Source: Candidatus Thorarchaeota archaeon (GTDB taxonomy: Archaea; Asgardarchaeota; Thorarchaeia; Thorarchaeales; Thorarchaeaceae). Taken from it: 64,000 bases of DNA. Location: assembly GCA_016840855.1 (NCBI GenBank), contig JAEORO010000069.1:62001-126000 (forward strand). The letters run 5' to 3'. This document shows positions 35,201 through 43,425 of the stretch, in pieces. The number at the start of each line of letters is the position of its first letter. The stretch's first letter is position 1. The notes under the pieces were generated by a model. The model had not been told where the DNA came from. It made no database searches and saw only the letters and a list, made by a program, of their open reading frames with translations. Both the position numbers and the translations under genes were made by a program.

Positions 35201-37097
35201 AATGGTTTGCCATGGTCGCACCAACGCTAATCACAGAGAATGTGCCGCCAGGTGTGCCCATTGAACCATAGTCACTACCTTCATTGCCCGCAGAGAACAA
35301 AATCAGCACTCCAGGATAGGACGGTGCCAATACACCAGGTACTGATGCAAGGTCCCACACCATTGAGTAAATTCTCAACTGAAGGTACATGCCACCAGGA
35401 CCCCAACCCCAAGAGTTGGAAACCATGTGAGCCCTGTGACTTGGTCCATCACCAATGTATTCCCAGTAGCCAGAGGTTTCATTCAGAGTGAAGCCCATGG
35501 CCCAAACTTGAGCAGCTAAATCACCACCTGCGGATATTCCTTTAGAGGCAATGATCTTAGCACCAGGAGCTACACCGGGTAGATAATAGAGTGTTCCATT
35601 ACCGTAGATGTCATGACCATAGGTACCAGCTGATGCAATTGCAGAAGCTGTCCAGTGGCCGTGATCGGTTGATGTTGTGAACAATGAGTTCCATGCCATA
35701 CCATCATCAGCGATACCGAAGAACAGGCCAGGATCCTCAGTCAAGTAACCAAGACTGTCTAATGCCCAGCTTAGTGAGCCAAGACCACAATCCATTACGC
35801 CATCATCGTCAACATCAGCTGTAAGAACGTTATTTCCTTTATTGAAGACGTAACCTTCAGCAATATCATCAACGAAGCTCCAATCCATCATTCCTGTGAT
35901 TAGATCTCTGTCAGCAGTGACATTGAGGTCTATCTCATAGGGTAGATATGGTGTACCAGCGGGATGTTGTGATCGAATTGCCCAGTTCCACATTCGAGTC
36001 CATGCAAGTGTGCCATTCCAGTCAATAATTAGATCATCATCATAAATCATTGAAGGAGCGAACACTTTTGCATAACCATCAATCTTCTGTTGGTATGCCC
36101 AACCGAATGTGTAATTATCAGCTGTAGGAGCAGGAATCTCCCAGTCCTTCCACATCTCATGGTAGACAAACTCAGAAACATTGTTTCCACCCCATGCCCA
36201 CTCATATAGACCGATGAAACCAACAACATCACCTTCTGGGTAACCATCTCCATATGGAGGTCGAACGCCCATGAGGTTTCTATGACTACCTTCCATGTTA
36301 CAAACTGGATCCCAGCCTGAAACATCAAGATAGTATTTACCGCCCATCTCGTAAGTCAGAAGATATCCAGCTTCGAGCCAAGCAGTTGTGTTTTCTACAT
36401 AGGTACTGTTTGCGATTACCATCTCAGTCAAACCCATACTTGATGGGTCATAGGACATTGGGTATGTACCATTGTTGTACTCAGCATTCCTTAGGTCTTC
36501 TTGGCTGAAGTCGACACCAGAGTCGACGACACCTACGATGACGCCATCTCCAGAATAGCCAGTAGCATATGGTCCAGTAGCGCCGATTAATTCGTTGATA
36601 TAGAACATATCAGGATTAACCAGGTCTGCCAAATCCGTTGCCGGTTCAGGCGCTCGGATGTAGTCAGCTTGGATGTATTGAATTCCATCAAAAGATGTCA
36701 GCTTTTTCAAAGCAGAAATCGAGCTTACATCAACTGATGCCACCCTCAAGAGTTTTAGATCAATCTGCCATCGTACCTTTGCAACATCTGCAAGTACGGA
36801 AGCATCAAATGAAGGTGTGAGATACAGCAAAAGCTTTGTGTCACCACTTGTTGTTGTGACTACACTATCATCCAAAACACCTGTTTCGATATAGGATGTT
36901 ATTATTGGATCAACTTTCTCCACCGGGAAGTTTTCCTGTAGACGTTGTGCCCACTTTTGGATAAACTCCTTTTGATAATCGGTTGGAGCTGCTACCTGGG
37001 AGTCAACATTGGCGAGAGGTGCGAATGGCACAAGTGCCATGCTTATAACGAACACACCACAAAGAAGTAGAACCGCAGTTTTTCTCAGGTTATTCAT
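32265..37097 (-). CDS. Giant cell-surface subtilisin-like serine protease (S8)
   Basis: A 1610-residue secreted protease. A signal peptide (about 1-30) precedes a propeptide. The catalytic residues are Asp192 (GVVDSGVDF), His479 (DHGHWTAS), the oxyanion Asn605 (SAGNEGS) and Ser696 (SGTSLSCP). Asp and His are 287 residues apart, against about 30-40 in subtilisin; the insert includes a DVDDDGVMD loop that could bind calcium. After the catalytic domain come about 800 residues of beta-rich repeats, a Thr/Pro-rich stalk (TTPPPTTSTPPTTPTT), a membrane helix and RKK. It should sit on the outer face of the membrane and digest external protein. A 440-bp upstream region holds a structured leader. Confidence 0.95.
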   Translation of the reverse strand: MNNLRKTAVLLLCGVFVISMALVPFAPLANVDSQVAAPTDYQKEFIQKWAQRLQENFPVEKVDPIITSYIETGVLDDSVVTTTSGDTKLLLYLTPSFDASVLADVAKVRWQIDLKLLRVASVDVSSISALKKLTSFDGIQYIQADYIRAPEPATDLADLVNPDMFYINELIGATGPYATGYSGDGVIVGVVDSGVDFSQEDLRNAEYNNGTYPMSYDPSSMGLTEMVIANSTYVENTTAWLEAGYLLTYEMGGKYYLDVSGWDPVCNMEGSHRNLMGVRPPYGDGYPEGDVVGFIGLYEWAWGGNNVSEFVYHEMWKDWEIPAPTADNYTFGWAYQQKIDGYAKVFAPSMIYDDDLIIDWNGTLAWTRMWNWAIRSQHPAGTPYLPYEIDLNVTADRDLITGMMDWSFVDDIAEGYVFNKGNNVLTADVDDDGVMDCGLGSLSWALDSLGYLTEDPGLFFGIADDGMAWNSLFTTSTDHGHWTASAIASAGTYGHDIYGNGTLYYLPGVAPGAKIIASKGISAGGDLAAQVWAMGFTLNETSGYWEYIGDGPSHRAHMVSNSWGWGPGGMYLQLRIYSMVWDLASVPGVLAPSYPGVLILFSAGNEGSDYGSMGTPGGTFSVISVGATMANHYYVNSYYPYQPNYQQAFFSATGPAYTGYVKPDVMAPGFFGYNPEPSENDWLDAGPTFLSWSGTSLSCPLAAGVSALIMEAWADNHGAVMPSPQLTKDILLSTADDMGYDPAVQGHGFINAEAACRAIQEGYTSEFIFESESFASYAEQIAESWAYWVPYWAPFDDIYYEDWFDPVGLESSDIFFGTVTRSEVKTITLNIDDYAGNGANTASFSSAPQPWYYTEGSKLEFSLTGYTYNDTLTNVIRSGYFNLFDNMTGPEQTAFLAARYATIQVAFDASDMGITGRLFDWSDTAGGPELNFWNGTDGDYLVYVQRCDEPNLLTFRVADPVALSNLFSYNPTLILFGASGVTVDVTIQIWAQTPDTDVVITDDGTTGVNATLTVDADAEYGFHQGSITFVAGGFTHEIPYSYTVEMPLDGAAGAEMVLVDGAGPEVTPYDSGTAITHFTPGTDSTQEGGGFTIFHIDIPYNDAINASVLVMRAEWMNQGTVVDMQLRDELGATITGTNDGGRPFDPQPTGDLTNTIIWDPGYLINGTYWFEYNIHVFDGADVPEPIKITFQVYGPTALTQAENDFKWTAKDMTTPTSISEDDVLIGDHIVVTTNWTIPDVAGLPEYSVITGTQLSLLSGLYAHPTGTYADPQGADTWPVPLTSTDIYIWQTVGPISAGDTVVVTLDAQGSADPSFDVYEWNDLNSNGLVELNEVPDNTGAALLSVDNGGGGAAETGTYISPADMYIAIRVFCWAWAYNHQSYMLEVDTRVSIDLPSATDLVTYDTYNILVNKTMDIYLYCWTETDVVWLIDFGKVTFRNFFGPKLTINDAIDLGDDRYNFTFSATDRNEDDSIFYMVWLSSDGGDTYQLLGQNLTETFFVWDSDGWLEGDYYYRVRVYSVDLGIIVDGEPLGTAESPPDSYGPMALYVDSISGPFSAGNVPVTTPPPTTSTPPTTPTTGEVIFDPLLIGLIGGIGVGVVVLLILFLIRKK

Positions 37098-37189
37098 TTT
37101 CTATTTTTCTCCTCACGTTTTAAGTGGAGAACAAGTACATCATGAAGGACAAGCCATCTCCGCATCGATGGTGTCTCCTCTAGACGCAT
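37094..37189 (-). CDS. Possible 31-residue upstream ORF coupled to the giant protease
   Basis: An ATG (complement of 37187-37189) preceded by GGAGGT 4 nt upstream opens a 31-codon frame (MRLEETPSMRRWLVLHDVLV..., basic end KREEKNRK). Its TGA overlaps the protease ATG as ATGA. No family is known. It may be a leader peptide that couples translation of the protease to upstream signals, but a frame of this size can arise by chance. Confidence 0.3.
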   Translation of the reverse strand: MRLEETPSMRRWLVLHDVLVLHLKREEKNRK

Positions 37190-37538
37190 AAAAACCTCCA
37201 AAACTGGCCATGCGGTGGTCAGTTCTCTCCTCTAAAGCGTTCTCCACGGGTATGTGATTAGTCCTCGTCAGCAATATAGTTACTATTAAGCATTGTGCAA
37301 GAATTATACTAACAAGAACGGTTCATTTTCCCCCAATGAGTCTACACCAATTTCATGTTACGTAGATAAGAAGAAAGAGAGCCCATATCATCTATTATCT
37401 TAAAAAAGAAGTTATGAGGTCCGGAAATAGCCTTTGTGTAGGCATATACACTACCTTCTAAAACAATTTTCGAAAGAATCCATTAATCAATTTGTCGTCA
37501 GAAATATCAGGCATTGATTTGAAGAAGCGAAATCCGGA
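37098..37538 (-). promoter_or_regulatory. Structured leader and promoter region of the giant protease
   Basis: A 441-bp gap. GTGGAGAAC (37124-37132) is the inverse of GTTCTCCAC (37239-37247) and would close a 124-nt structure in the minus-strand transcript. Inside lies AACTGGCCA / TGGTCAGTT (37202-37224, 9-bp stem with one G-U), a smaller CCATC/GATGG stem (37154-37171) and the uORF. A TATA-like sequence (complement of about 37293-37305) sits upstream at promoter distance, which would give a leader of about 175 nt. The remainder to 37538 is AT-rich with no convincing ORF. Confidence 0.45.
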
Positions 37539-38630
37539 TTATTGGCGAACAAGTTTCTTTATTGAATCAACAATCTCATTCACCATGATTATGGCTCCAA
37601 TCATCTCGACTTTCGGTTCCTCTCCATGGGAGTCACCAACTTCTCTGGCAACCCGAGTCATAGAACGACCTAGACTCTCTATCAATGAAACCAATGCTCG
37701 TTTGCCACCATCGCTCTGATTACTCGATTCAACTTGCGAGATAAGGTCAACAAGATCAGAAATGACACTATCAGAAACTTCAGCAGCAGTTTCAGCTCTC
37801 CGTCCTAAATCATCCCATTTCATTTGGGCATCTTTCAATTTACTTGACAACTCAACAACGATATTATCATCAGCAAATGCAGGAGAGGTCCTAGTTGCTC
37901 CTTCAGCTGCAAGGCGTAAATCAGCTATTTCAGTTTCTAGAGATTCAATAAGAGCATCCTTCATCTTCAACTTCTCAAGAAGGCTTTCACTAGGAGCCGG
38001 AGCTGCAGCAGGGACTGTTTTAAGTTGCTCTTCCATTATTGCGATTGACTTTTCTCGCTCTCCAACTTCAGCTTTAATTGTTTCAAGTTCTCCTTCAAGT
38101 GCAGTGAGTGAATCCTCCTTTTCTGAGAGAAATTCATTGAGCCGTTTATTCTCTGCTTCCAGTTTTTGGAAGGCATCTTTTGATGTCTTAGCTTCCTCCT
38201 TTATATCTCTGAGCTCATCTTGTAGAGAAACAAAATCTGGATCAGGTGGTGAGATAACATAGTAGCTGATGATTGAGATAATAACAACAAATACAGCTAC
38301 ATATATGAGAGAGCTCCAAATAGAGCCAAAGAAGAGGTTAGTCAGGAGTTGCAGGAAATTTCTGAATGTAGCCGAAGAACCAAAACCTAATAGCTGACCA
38401 AATGTAGCATAAAGTACTGCAATTATTGCAACTCCAAAACTAAGGACTCCTATGAGAAGCATAATGTTGCGTTTCAAGGCGTTTTGAGGAAGGTGTCGTT
38501 GGTACAAGAACAACAAGACCGACAGCGTTAGTAAAGGAATAACGTAGGGCAACGAAGCAACAACGTCATCCATGGGAATACCAAATACAACAAGCACTTC
38601 ATATCCTATGGATGTGATATAATCAGTCAT
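37539..38630 (-). CDS. Membrane protein with three TM segments and long coiled coil
   Basis: A 363-residue protein from the ATG at 38630, which has GGAGG 7 nt upstream; the frame itself extends to 38654. Three hydrophobic helices occupy about residues 22-140 (VIPLLTLSVLLFLYQ, NIMLLIGVLSFGVAIIAVLYATF, LIYVAVFVVIISIISYYVI). A cytoplasmic coiled coil follows (about 145-250, LQDELRDIKEEAKTSKDAFQKL and onward), then a Pro/Ala linker and a helical C-terminal domain. No enzymatic motif is present. It may be a structural or organising protein at the membrane. Confidence 0.75.
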   Translation of the reverse strand: MTDYITSIGYEVLVVFGIPMDDVVASLPYVIPLLTLSVLLFLYQRHLPQNALKRNIMLLIGVLSFGVAIIAVLYATFGQLLGFGSSATFRNFLQLLTNLFFGSIWSSLIYVAVFVVIISIISYYVISPPDPDFVSLQDELRDIKEEAKTSKDAFQKLEAENKRLNEFLSEKEDSLTALEGELETIKAEVGEREKSIAIMEEQLKTVPAAAPAPSESLLEKLKMKDALIESLETEIADLRLAAEGATRTSPAFADDNIVVELSSKLKDAQMKWDDLGRRAETAAEVSDSVISDLVDLISQVESSNQSDGGKRALVSLIESLGRSMTRVAREVGDSHGEEPKVEMIGAIIMVNEIVDSIKKLVRQ

Positions 38631-38722
38631 AGGGAATCCTCCAGTGTGAAACAAGAACCTGAATCCTCTTGGAGGATAAAACTATTCTTTGTATTGCTTT
38701 CCAACGCATAAAGACATCTCTA

Positions 38723-38755
38723 GCTACTCAGACTCCTACAGAGAGTCCAAGTAGC
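38723..38755 (-). terminator. Hairpin downstream of the 96-residue protein gene
   Basis: GCTACT (38723-38728) plus GACTC (38731-38735) pair with GAGTC (38743-38747) plus AGTAGC (38750-38755), a two-part stem just past the stop codon at 38759 on the minus strand. It is probably a terminator. Confidence 0.5.
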
Positions 38756-38758
38756 CTA

Positions 38759-39049
38759 TCACTTTCTCCATAGAGCAGCTTTTTCGACTTCGTGGTCGGT
38801 TATGGCAATTTCAAGCGCTTTTAGAAATCTTGTAGCCTCATCTATTGAGAGAAGAAACGAACCCTTGACGTTTCTATCTTCGCCAATCGAGAGCCGTATT
38901 TTTCCATCATTCACCCAGCCCTCAGAAGCTTGTTCTGGCATGCTTACCTGAAGCTCCAACCATGTTCTTCGAGTTTCCTTGGTTTCACGATCTTCGAAGA
39001 AATGTTTTAGCTGAAGACGCCGCTCATATGATTGTGGTTTTTCACCCAT
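38759..39049 (-). CDS. Conserved-looking small protein of unknown function
   Basis: A 96-residue soluble protein (MGEKPQSYERRLQLKHFFEDRETKETRRTW..., ending ALEIAITDHEVEKAALWRK). A beta-rich centre (KIRLSIGEDRNVKGSFLLSIDEATRFLKAL) looks like a compact single domain. I do not recognise the family. It has its own terminator hairpin and lies between two subtilase genes. Confidence 0.65.
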   Translation of the reverse strand: MGEKPQSYERRLQLKHFFEDRETKETRRTWLELQVSMPEQASEGWVNDGKIRLSIGEDRNVKGSFLLSIDEATRFLKALEIAITDHEVEKAALWRK

Positions 39050-39218
39050 TTCATTAGTTCACTCCGTTTCAGGATGACATAGTGTCTATCCGTCACTATA
39101 ATATTAACATGAACAAATTTACGCACGTTTCTCGGAATTTCCGAGCTAGACTTGTGAGCTTTAAGAATACTAGAAAGCACTCAAGAAAACCCTTATCTTA
39201 GGTTTGGAGGTCGTTCGA

Positions 39219-42155
39219 TTGGAAGGACATTCTAAGATGCGAACTATCCGTAAATCCCTCTATCACCGTTTTGCAGCTCTTCTGCTTCTGAGTCTACTAT
39301 TTACACCAATCGCCATCTTTGGAACCGGTATGAATGATACTGTAGAATATCATACTGCAAACATTAAGCCAGACCTGGCTCAGGCGTTGAGCACGATGGA
39401 ATCTAGTAGTTACATCTCAGTCATTGTAGAATTTTCGGATACACTATTAGCTGACCAGATGGCGGAAAGAATACAACTTAGTGGTTTGAAAAGCGTTCAC
39501 ATAAAATACGCATTTCATCTGATTCCAATGATTTCATTATCTATCAGAGTTGATGAAATTAATGAACTTGCTAAGTTAGCTTTTATTGAAGAGATTCATT
39601 TGAACCAGAAAAGACAATTAATTGAGAACTCTGAGCCACCAGAAAATTATGTCTTGGCTGAGAACGGGAATGGATATGTTCACTTTGATTCGATTCTTTG
39701 TGCAGACCAGTTGTGGGCAGAGGGAGTCAACGGTACTGGTGTTACAATTGCAGTTCTGGATAGTGGTGTCTGGGGAGAACATCCCGATCTTCAAGACCGG
39801 TTAATTGGATTCAAGGACCTGATTAAAGGACAGGATGACATGAATCCTGTAAATGGAATTGATGCCTATGATGACAATGGACATGGGACAGCGTGTGCAT
39901 GGAATGCAGTAGGTGATGGAACAGCTAGCGGTGGCATCCTTAAGGGAATCGCACCTGGAGCTGATCTTTTAGCAATTAAAGTTCTTGATTATGCAGGCGC
40001 AGGCGAGGATGATGTTATTGCTCAAGGTATTGAGTTTGCTATAGAGCAGAATGTGGACGTCATAAGCCTCAGTCTTGGCGGAGAGTGGCTGGAAAGCACT
40101 TTCCTTGTTGAGGCATCTGTGGGTGAGATTGAGAATGCAATTTCAGCAGGAATCTCAGTAGCTGTAGCTGCTGGAAATTCAGGTCCAGCGGCGCTCACAA
40201 TAAACTCTCCCGGTGTTGCTGAGAAAGCGGTTACAGTTGGAGCTTCATATGGTGATAGTGGCGTAGTAGCATTTAGCAGTGTTGGACCAGTATTGAGGAC
40301 AGTGACAGATCCATTAGGGTACACTGCAAAACCAGATGTTGTAGCACCAGGATATCAAATAGTATCAGGAAGAGGGAACAATGTTAACCCAGACGAATAT
40401 CCAACTTATAATAGCAGTCAGTTTGGGTCAAGCTACACCCGCTGGTCTGGAACATCTGCCTCTACTCCATTGGTGGCAGGCATGATTGCACTCCTTATGC
40501 AAAAGCATTTGGCCCTTGCGCCTATTGAAGCAAAAGTAGCTCTGATGAGTTCGGCTACTGATCTTAACGTTGATCCAATGATACAAGGATGGGGATTAGC
40601 CAATGTTTCACGAGCATCTCAATTTCTCAATAGCACATCACGAGATATTACATTGATGACTCCGAGAAGCATACCAACACTCCCATGGAGTAAACAAGTG
40701 CTTATTGTAGGCGATGATCGTCCGCCTCAAAATGTGACAATTATCTCAACACAATCTGTTGGTTTAGTGGACATCACAATCTCTGGGAATGCGAGCCAAT
40801 TCCTAGATACAAATATAGACCAGATATGGGTATCAACAGGTTACTCATATTTTGGAATCGAGCTCAAACTACCTGAAAACACTCCACTTTCATCTGCAGG
40901 AGTTTACACTGGACAACTCAATCTAAATCAAAGTAGCAGCATCATCGCATCCATCGACATCAGATATTCAATCACACTTTTCGGTGGCAGATTGATGGTC
41001 GATATGGAACATCATTCTAGTGGTGTGGGTGGGGATATTGATGATCCATCTTATTATGGCTACTTCACAGAATACCTAAGAGAAAGGGGAATGGTTGTAT
41101 CAGAGTTTGGCGATGCTGAAGATCTCAGACGGAGCTATATCGACTTCAATACTATTTCGAGTGCGGATGTTTTCATGATTATGGATACAGAAACTTCATA
41201 CTATCAAAGTGAGGTGTCAGCACTGCACACATTCGTTGAAAATGGAGGAACACTCCTAGTTTTTTCAGAATTCTATAATCAGGTTACAGGAGAAGCATCC
41301 TTTGCATTTGACGACTATAATGCAATTCTTGAGCCATTTGGGATACAATGTGAGGAACGTACAATTGGGGCAGGTCTCAATAATTCGGGAATTATCTATG
41401 GAGCTGATTATGGGGGATTTGTTGAGAACGATCCTCTTATGAATGGTGTAAACAACCTCTACGTCCTTCAAGGTAGTACGCTTCATGTCAACCCTGAGGT
41501 GTCTAACGCGACAGGCTTGTTCTGGGAAGATGCTGGAAGGACACATGCAATTGTTGCTACTGCGGAGTATGGCCGCGGTCGTGTCTTTGTGATTTCAGAT
41601 GGGTCAACTTTGTACGATGATGTCTTATATGATGCAATAAACGCAGGTGCTGACAATCTACGACTTCTAAGAAACTTAGCCACTGCAATCATTCCAGAAG
41701 CCCCTAGAATCTTTGATGTCGAACTAAATGTCGGAGAGTTTGGTCAAGACGCAAATGTAACTGCGTATATTTTTGATGAGGATCTCGAAGATGTTACAAT
41801 AAGTGTGATTGGACCACGAGGAGAGAATCTCACAGGGACAATTCTTGAAGAGCTAGGCTATAAATTTTCGACCACCTTTATCTTTAATGGAGGAGGTTTC
41901 TTCTCAGTCCAAGTTAGAGCTACTGATTCATTGGGGAATGTAAGGTTTTTCCAGAAAACAATCTTGATACCTGTCGATGCAGCTGATGATCTTGTAATAT
42001 TGACAGTCATCTATGTGCTTCTTGGGGTTGTAGGAGTTGGTCTTGGGTACGTACTTCTAACAAGAATTAGGAGTCGACCAAAGCGGCCTCAACGTCCTAT
42101 TGAACCACAACGGGACGAGGATGAGTGGGAACTCCCACCACCAACTATCGAATAG
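39219..42155 (+). CDS. Membrane-anchored subtilase with site-1-protease-like architecture
   Basis: A 978-residue S8 protease. TTG 39219 is chosen because GGAGGT lies 7 nt upstream; the frame opens at 39204 and a later ATG is at 39237. A signal peptide (RFAALLLLSLLFTPIAIFG) and propeptide precede the catalytic residues Asp181 (VLDSGVWGEHPD), His222 (DNGHGTA), Asn320 (AAGNSGP) and Ser413 (WSGTSASTPL). After a beta domain, about 588-824 form a glutamine-amidotransferase-like fold (FMIMDTETSYYQ, TLLVFSEFYNQ, GRVFVISDGSTLYDD), then a short beta domain, one membrane helix (about 925-947) and a basic tail SRPKRPQRP. The order closely resembles human MBTPS1 as I remember it. It would lie outside the cytoplasmic membrane. 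Its end overlaps the convergent oxidoreductase by 11 bp. Confidence 0.93.
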   Translation: MEGHSKMRTIRKSLYHRFAALLLLSLLFTPIAIFGTGMNDTVEYHTANIKPDLAQALSTMESSSYISVIVEFSDTLLADQMAERIQLSGLKSVHIKYAFHLIPMISLSIRVDEINELAKLAFIEEIHLNQKRQLIENSEPPENYVLAENGNGYVHFDSILCADQLWAEGVNGTGVTIAVLDSGVWGEHPDLQDRLIGFKDLIKGQDDMNPVNGIDAYDDNGHGTACAWNAVGDGTASGGILKGIAPGADLLAIKVLDYAGAGEDDVIAQGIEFAIEQNVDVISLSLGGEWLESTFLVEASVGEIENAISAGISVAVAAGNSGPAALTINSPGVAEKAVTVGASYGDSGVVAFSSVGPVLRTVTDPLGYTAKPDVVAPGYQIVSGRGNNVNPDEYPTYNSSQFGSSYTRWSGTSASTPLVAGMIALLMQKHLALAPIEAKVALMSSATDLNVDPMIQGWGLANVSRASQFLNSTSRDITLMTPRSIPTLPWSKQVLIVGDDRPPQNVTIISTQSVGLVDITISGNASQFLDTNIDQIWVSTGYSYFGIELKLPENTPLSSAGVYTGQLNLNQSSSIIASIDIRYSITLFGGRLMVDMEHHSSGVGGDIDDPSYYGYFTEYLRERGMVVSEFGDAEDLRRSYIDFNTISSADVFMIMDTETSYYQSEVSALHTFVENGGTLLVFSEFYNQVTGEASFAFDDYNAILEPFGIQCEERTIGAGLNNSGIIYGADYGGFVENDPLMNGVNNLYVLQGSTLHVNPEVSNATGLFWEDAGRTHAIVATAEYGRGRVFVISDGSTLYDDVLYDAINAGADNLRLLRNLATAIIPEAPRIFDVELNVGEFGQDANVTAYIFDEDLEDVTISVIGPRGENLTGTILEELGYKFSTTFIFNGGGFFSVQVRATDSLGNVRFFQKTILIPVDAADDLVILTVIYVLLGVVGVGLGYVLLTRIRSRPKRPQRPIEPQRDEDEWELPPPTIE

Positions 42156-43425
42156 GACCAAAGGTCGATTCTAAATACTCTCGCAATCGTTCGTGTCGAG
42201 GTCTGAGAAGAGGCTTTTCATCTAGAATAGCTCCAGACTCTACTCTTTCGAGTATCTCATAACCTAGACGAGCACCCATGCGTGATGATATCACCTGACC
42301 ACCAATAAGTCGACCATCGTCAGATGTAATCAATGCCATCTTGGCAAATTCAGTAGAATCTTCCAGATAGTGGACCCTTGATGTAAGAGCCATTTGGTTT
42401 GCAGTTGTCGATGAATGCCCTATAACTGCAATATCTGTATCAAAGATTCTATCATACTGGAAACGTCTTAAGATGTCACTATACAATTTGGTACCACCAG
42501 CTGCAATGACTCCAGCTTGGCGACCAGCTCGTGCTGCAACACTACCAATTGGGAGGAGGAGCGGCTTTCCAGTTAGGGAGTCTTTCATCTCCACGCAATC
42601 ACCGACTGCAAATACATCATTGGCAGAAGTCTTCATGGTTGCATCTACAACGATTCCACCAAGCTGCCCAATCGATATACCTAGTTTTTCTGCAATCTCA
42701 GTGTTTGGTCGTACACCAGTCATAAAGAGAACTGCATCGCATGTAATTGTATCATCACCCAAAACAAGTCCTTCAACACGCTTTTTCCCAATGACAGAGG
42801 CAGGTGATTTCCCAAGGTGAATGTTAAGATCATCTGGAAGTCTTGACTGAAGTTCGACACTCATAGGTTCTTCCAATTGTTTTCTCATTAAACGAGAACG
42901 TATGATGAGATGAACGCTCTTGTCAAGTGAATGAAGTCTCTCAGCAGTTTCAAGACCACTAAAACCAGCTCCTACGACTGCAACAGAATTCATCCCTGAT
43001 AATTGTTGACCAATTTTACTTGTATCAGCCATCGTCTGTATTGTAAAGACTCCTGGTAGAGTTTTGCCTTGAATATCAGGTACAGCAGGAGCGCCTCCGG
43101 TAGCAATGATGAGACGATCATATTTGAGAGTGCTTGTCCCTTTAGGGCCATTAATCTGAATTTGTCTAGACTTAGTATCTCCATCGGTTACATGAGTGCC
43201 TGTCATTATGGAAATGCGCTTCTTGGACAGTGCGGCAAAAGACCAATCTTCAATTCCGAGATCTGAAGTATCAGGAAACTCAATCGCCATAGAAGCTCCA
43301 GGTTTCTTATGAGATTCCAATGTTTCTTCTGTGATAATAGTGATTTCAGACTTGGCATTGAACATCCGAGCAGCTACCGCTGCTGCGGCACCACCGGGGC
43401 CATAACCAATGATTAAGATTTTCAA
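42145..43425 (-). CDS. FAD-dependent NAD(P)H oxidoreductase, NADH oxidase/CoA-disulfide reductase-like
   Basis: A 426-residue flavoprotein: N-terminal FAD Rossmann motif ILIIGYGPGGAAAA, the second nucleotide-binding motif SVAVVGAGFSGLETAERL, MTGVRPNTEIAEKLG, and the FAD-contacting VFAVGDCVEMKD. A dimerisation domain follows. Overall it resembles NADH oxidases and CoA-disulfide reductases, but the redox-active Cys normally found about 40 residues in is missing (the region reads ESHKKPGASMAIEF), so disulfide reductase activity is unlikely. Its start overlaps the stop of the upstream subtilase by 4 bp, an unusual operon. Confidence 0.88.
   Translation of the reverse strand: MKILIIGYGPGGAAAAVAARMFNAKSEITIITEETLESHKKPGASMAIEFPDTSDLGIEDWSFAALSKKRISIMTGTHVTDGDTKSRQIQINGPKGTSTLKYDRLIIATGGAPAVPDIQGKTLPGVFTIQTMADTSKIGQQLSGMNSVAVVGAGFSGLETAERLHSLDKSVHLIIRSRLMRKQLEEPMSVELQSRLPDDLNIHLGKSPASVIGKKRVEGLVLGDDTITCDAVLFMTGVRPNTEIAEKLGISIGQLGGIVVDATMKTSANDVFAVGDCVEMKDSLTGKPLLLPIGSVAARAGRQAGVIAAGGTKLYSDILRRFQYDRIFDTDIAVIGHSSTTANQMALTSRVHYLEDSTEFAKMALITSDDGRLIGGQVISSRMGARLGYEILERVESGAILDEKPLLRPRHERLREYLESTFGPIR

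Noticed and set aside
34885-35491. Frames of about 80 codons antisense to the giant protease
   Set aside because: No start signals, and they overlap the conserved catalytic serine region on the other strand.
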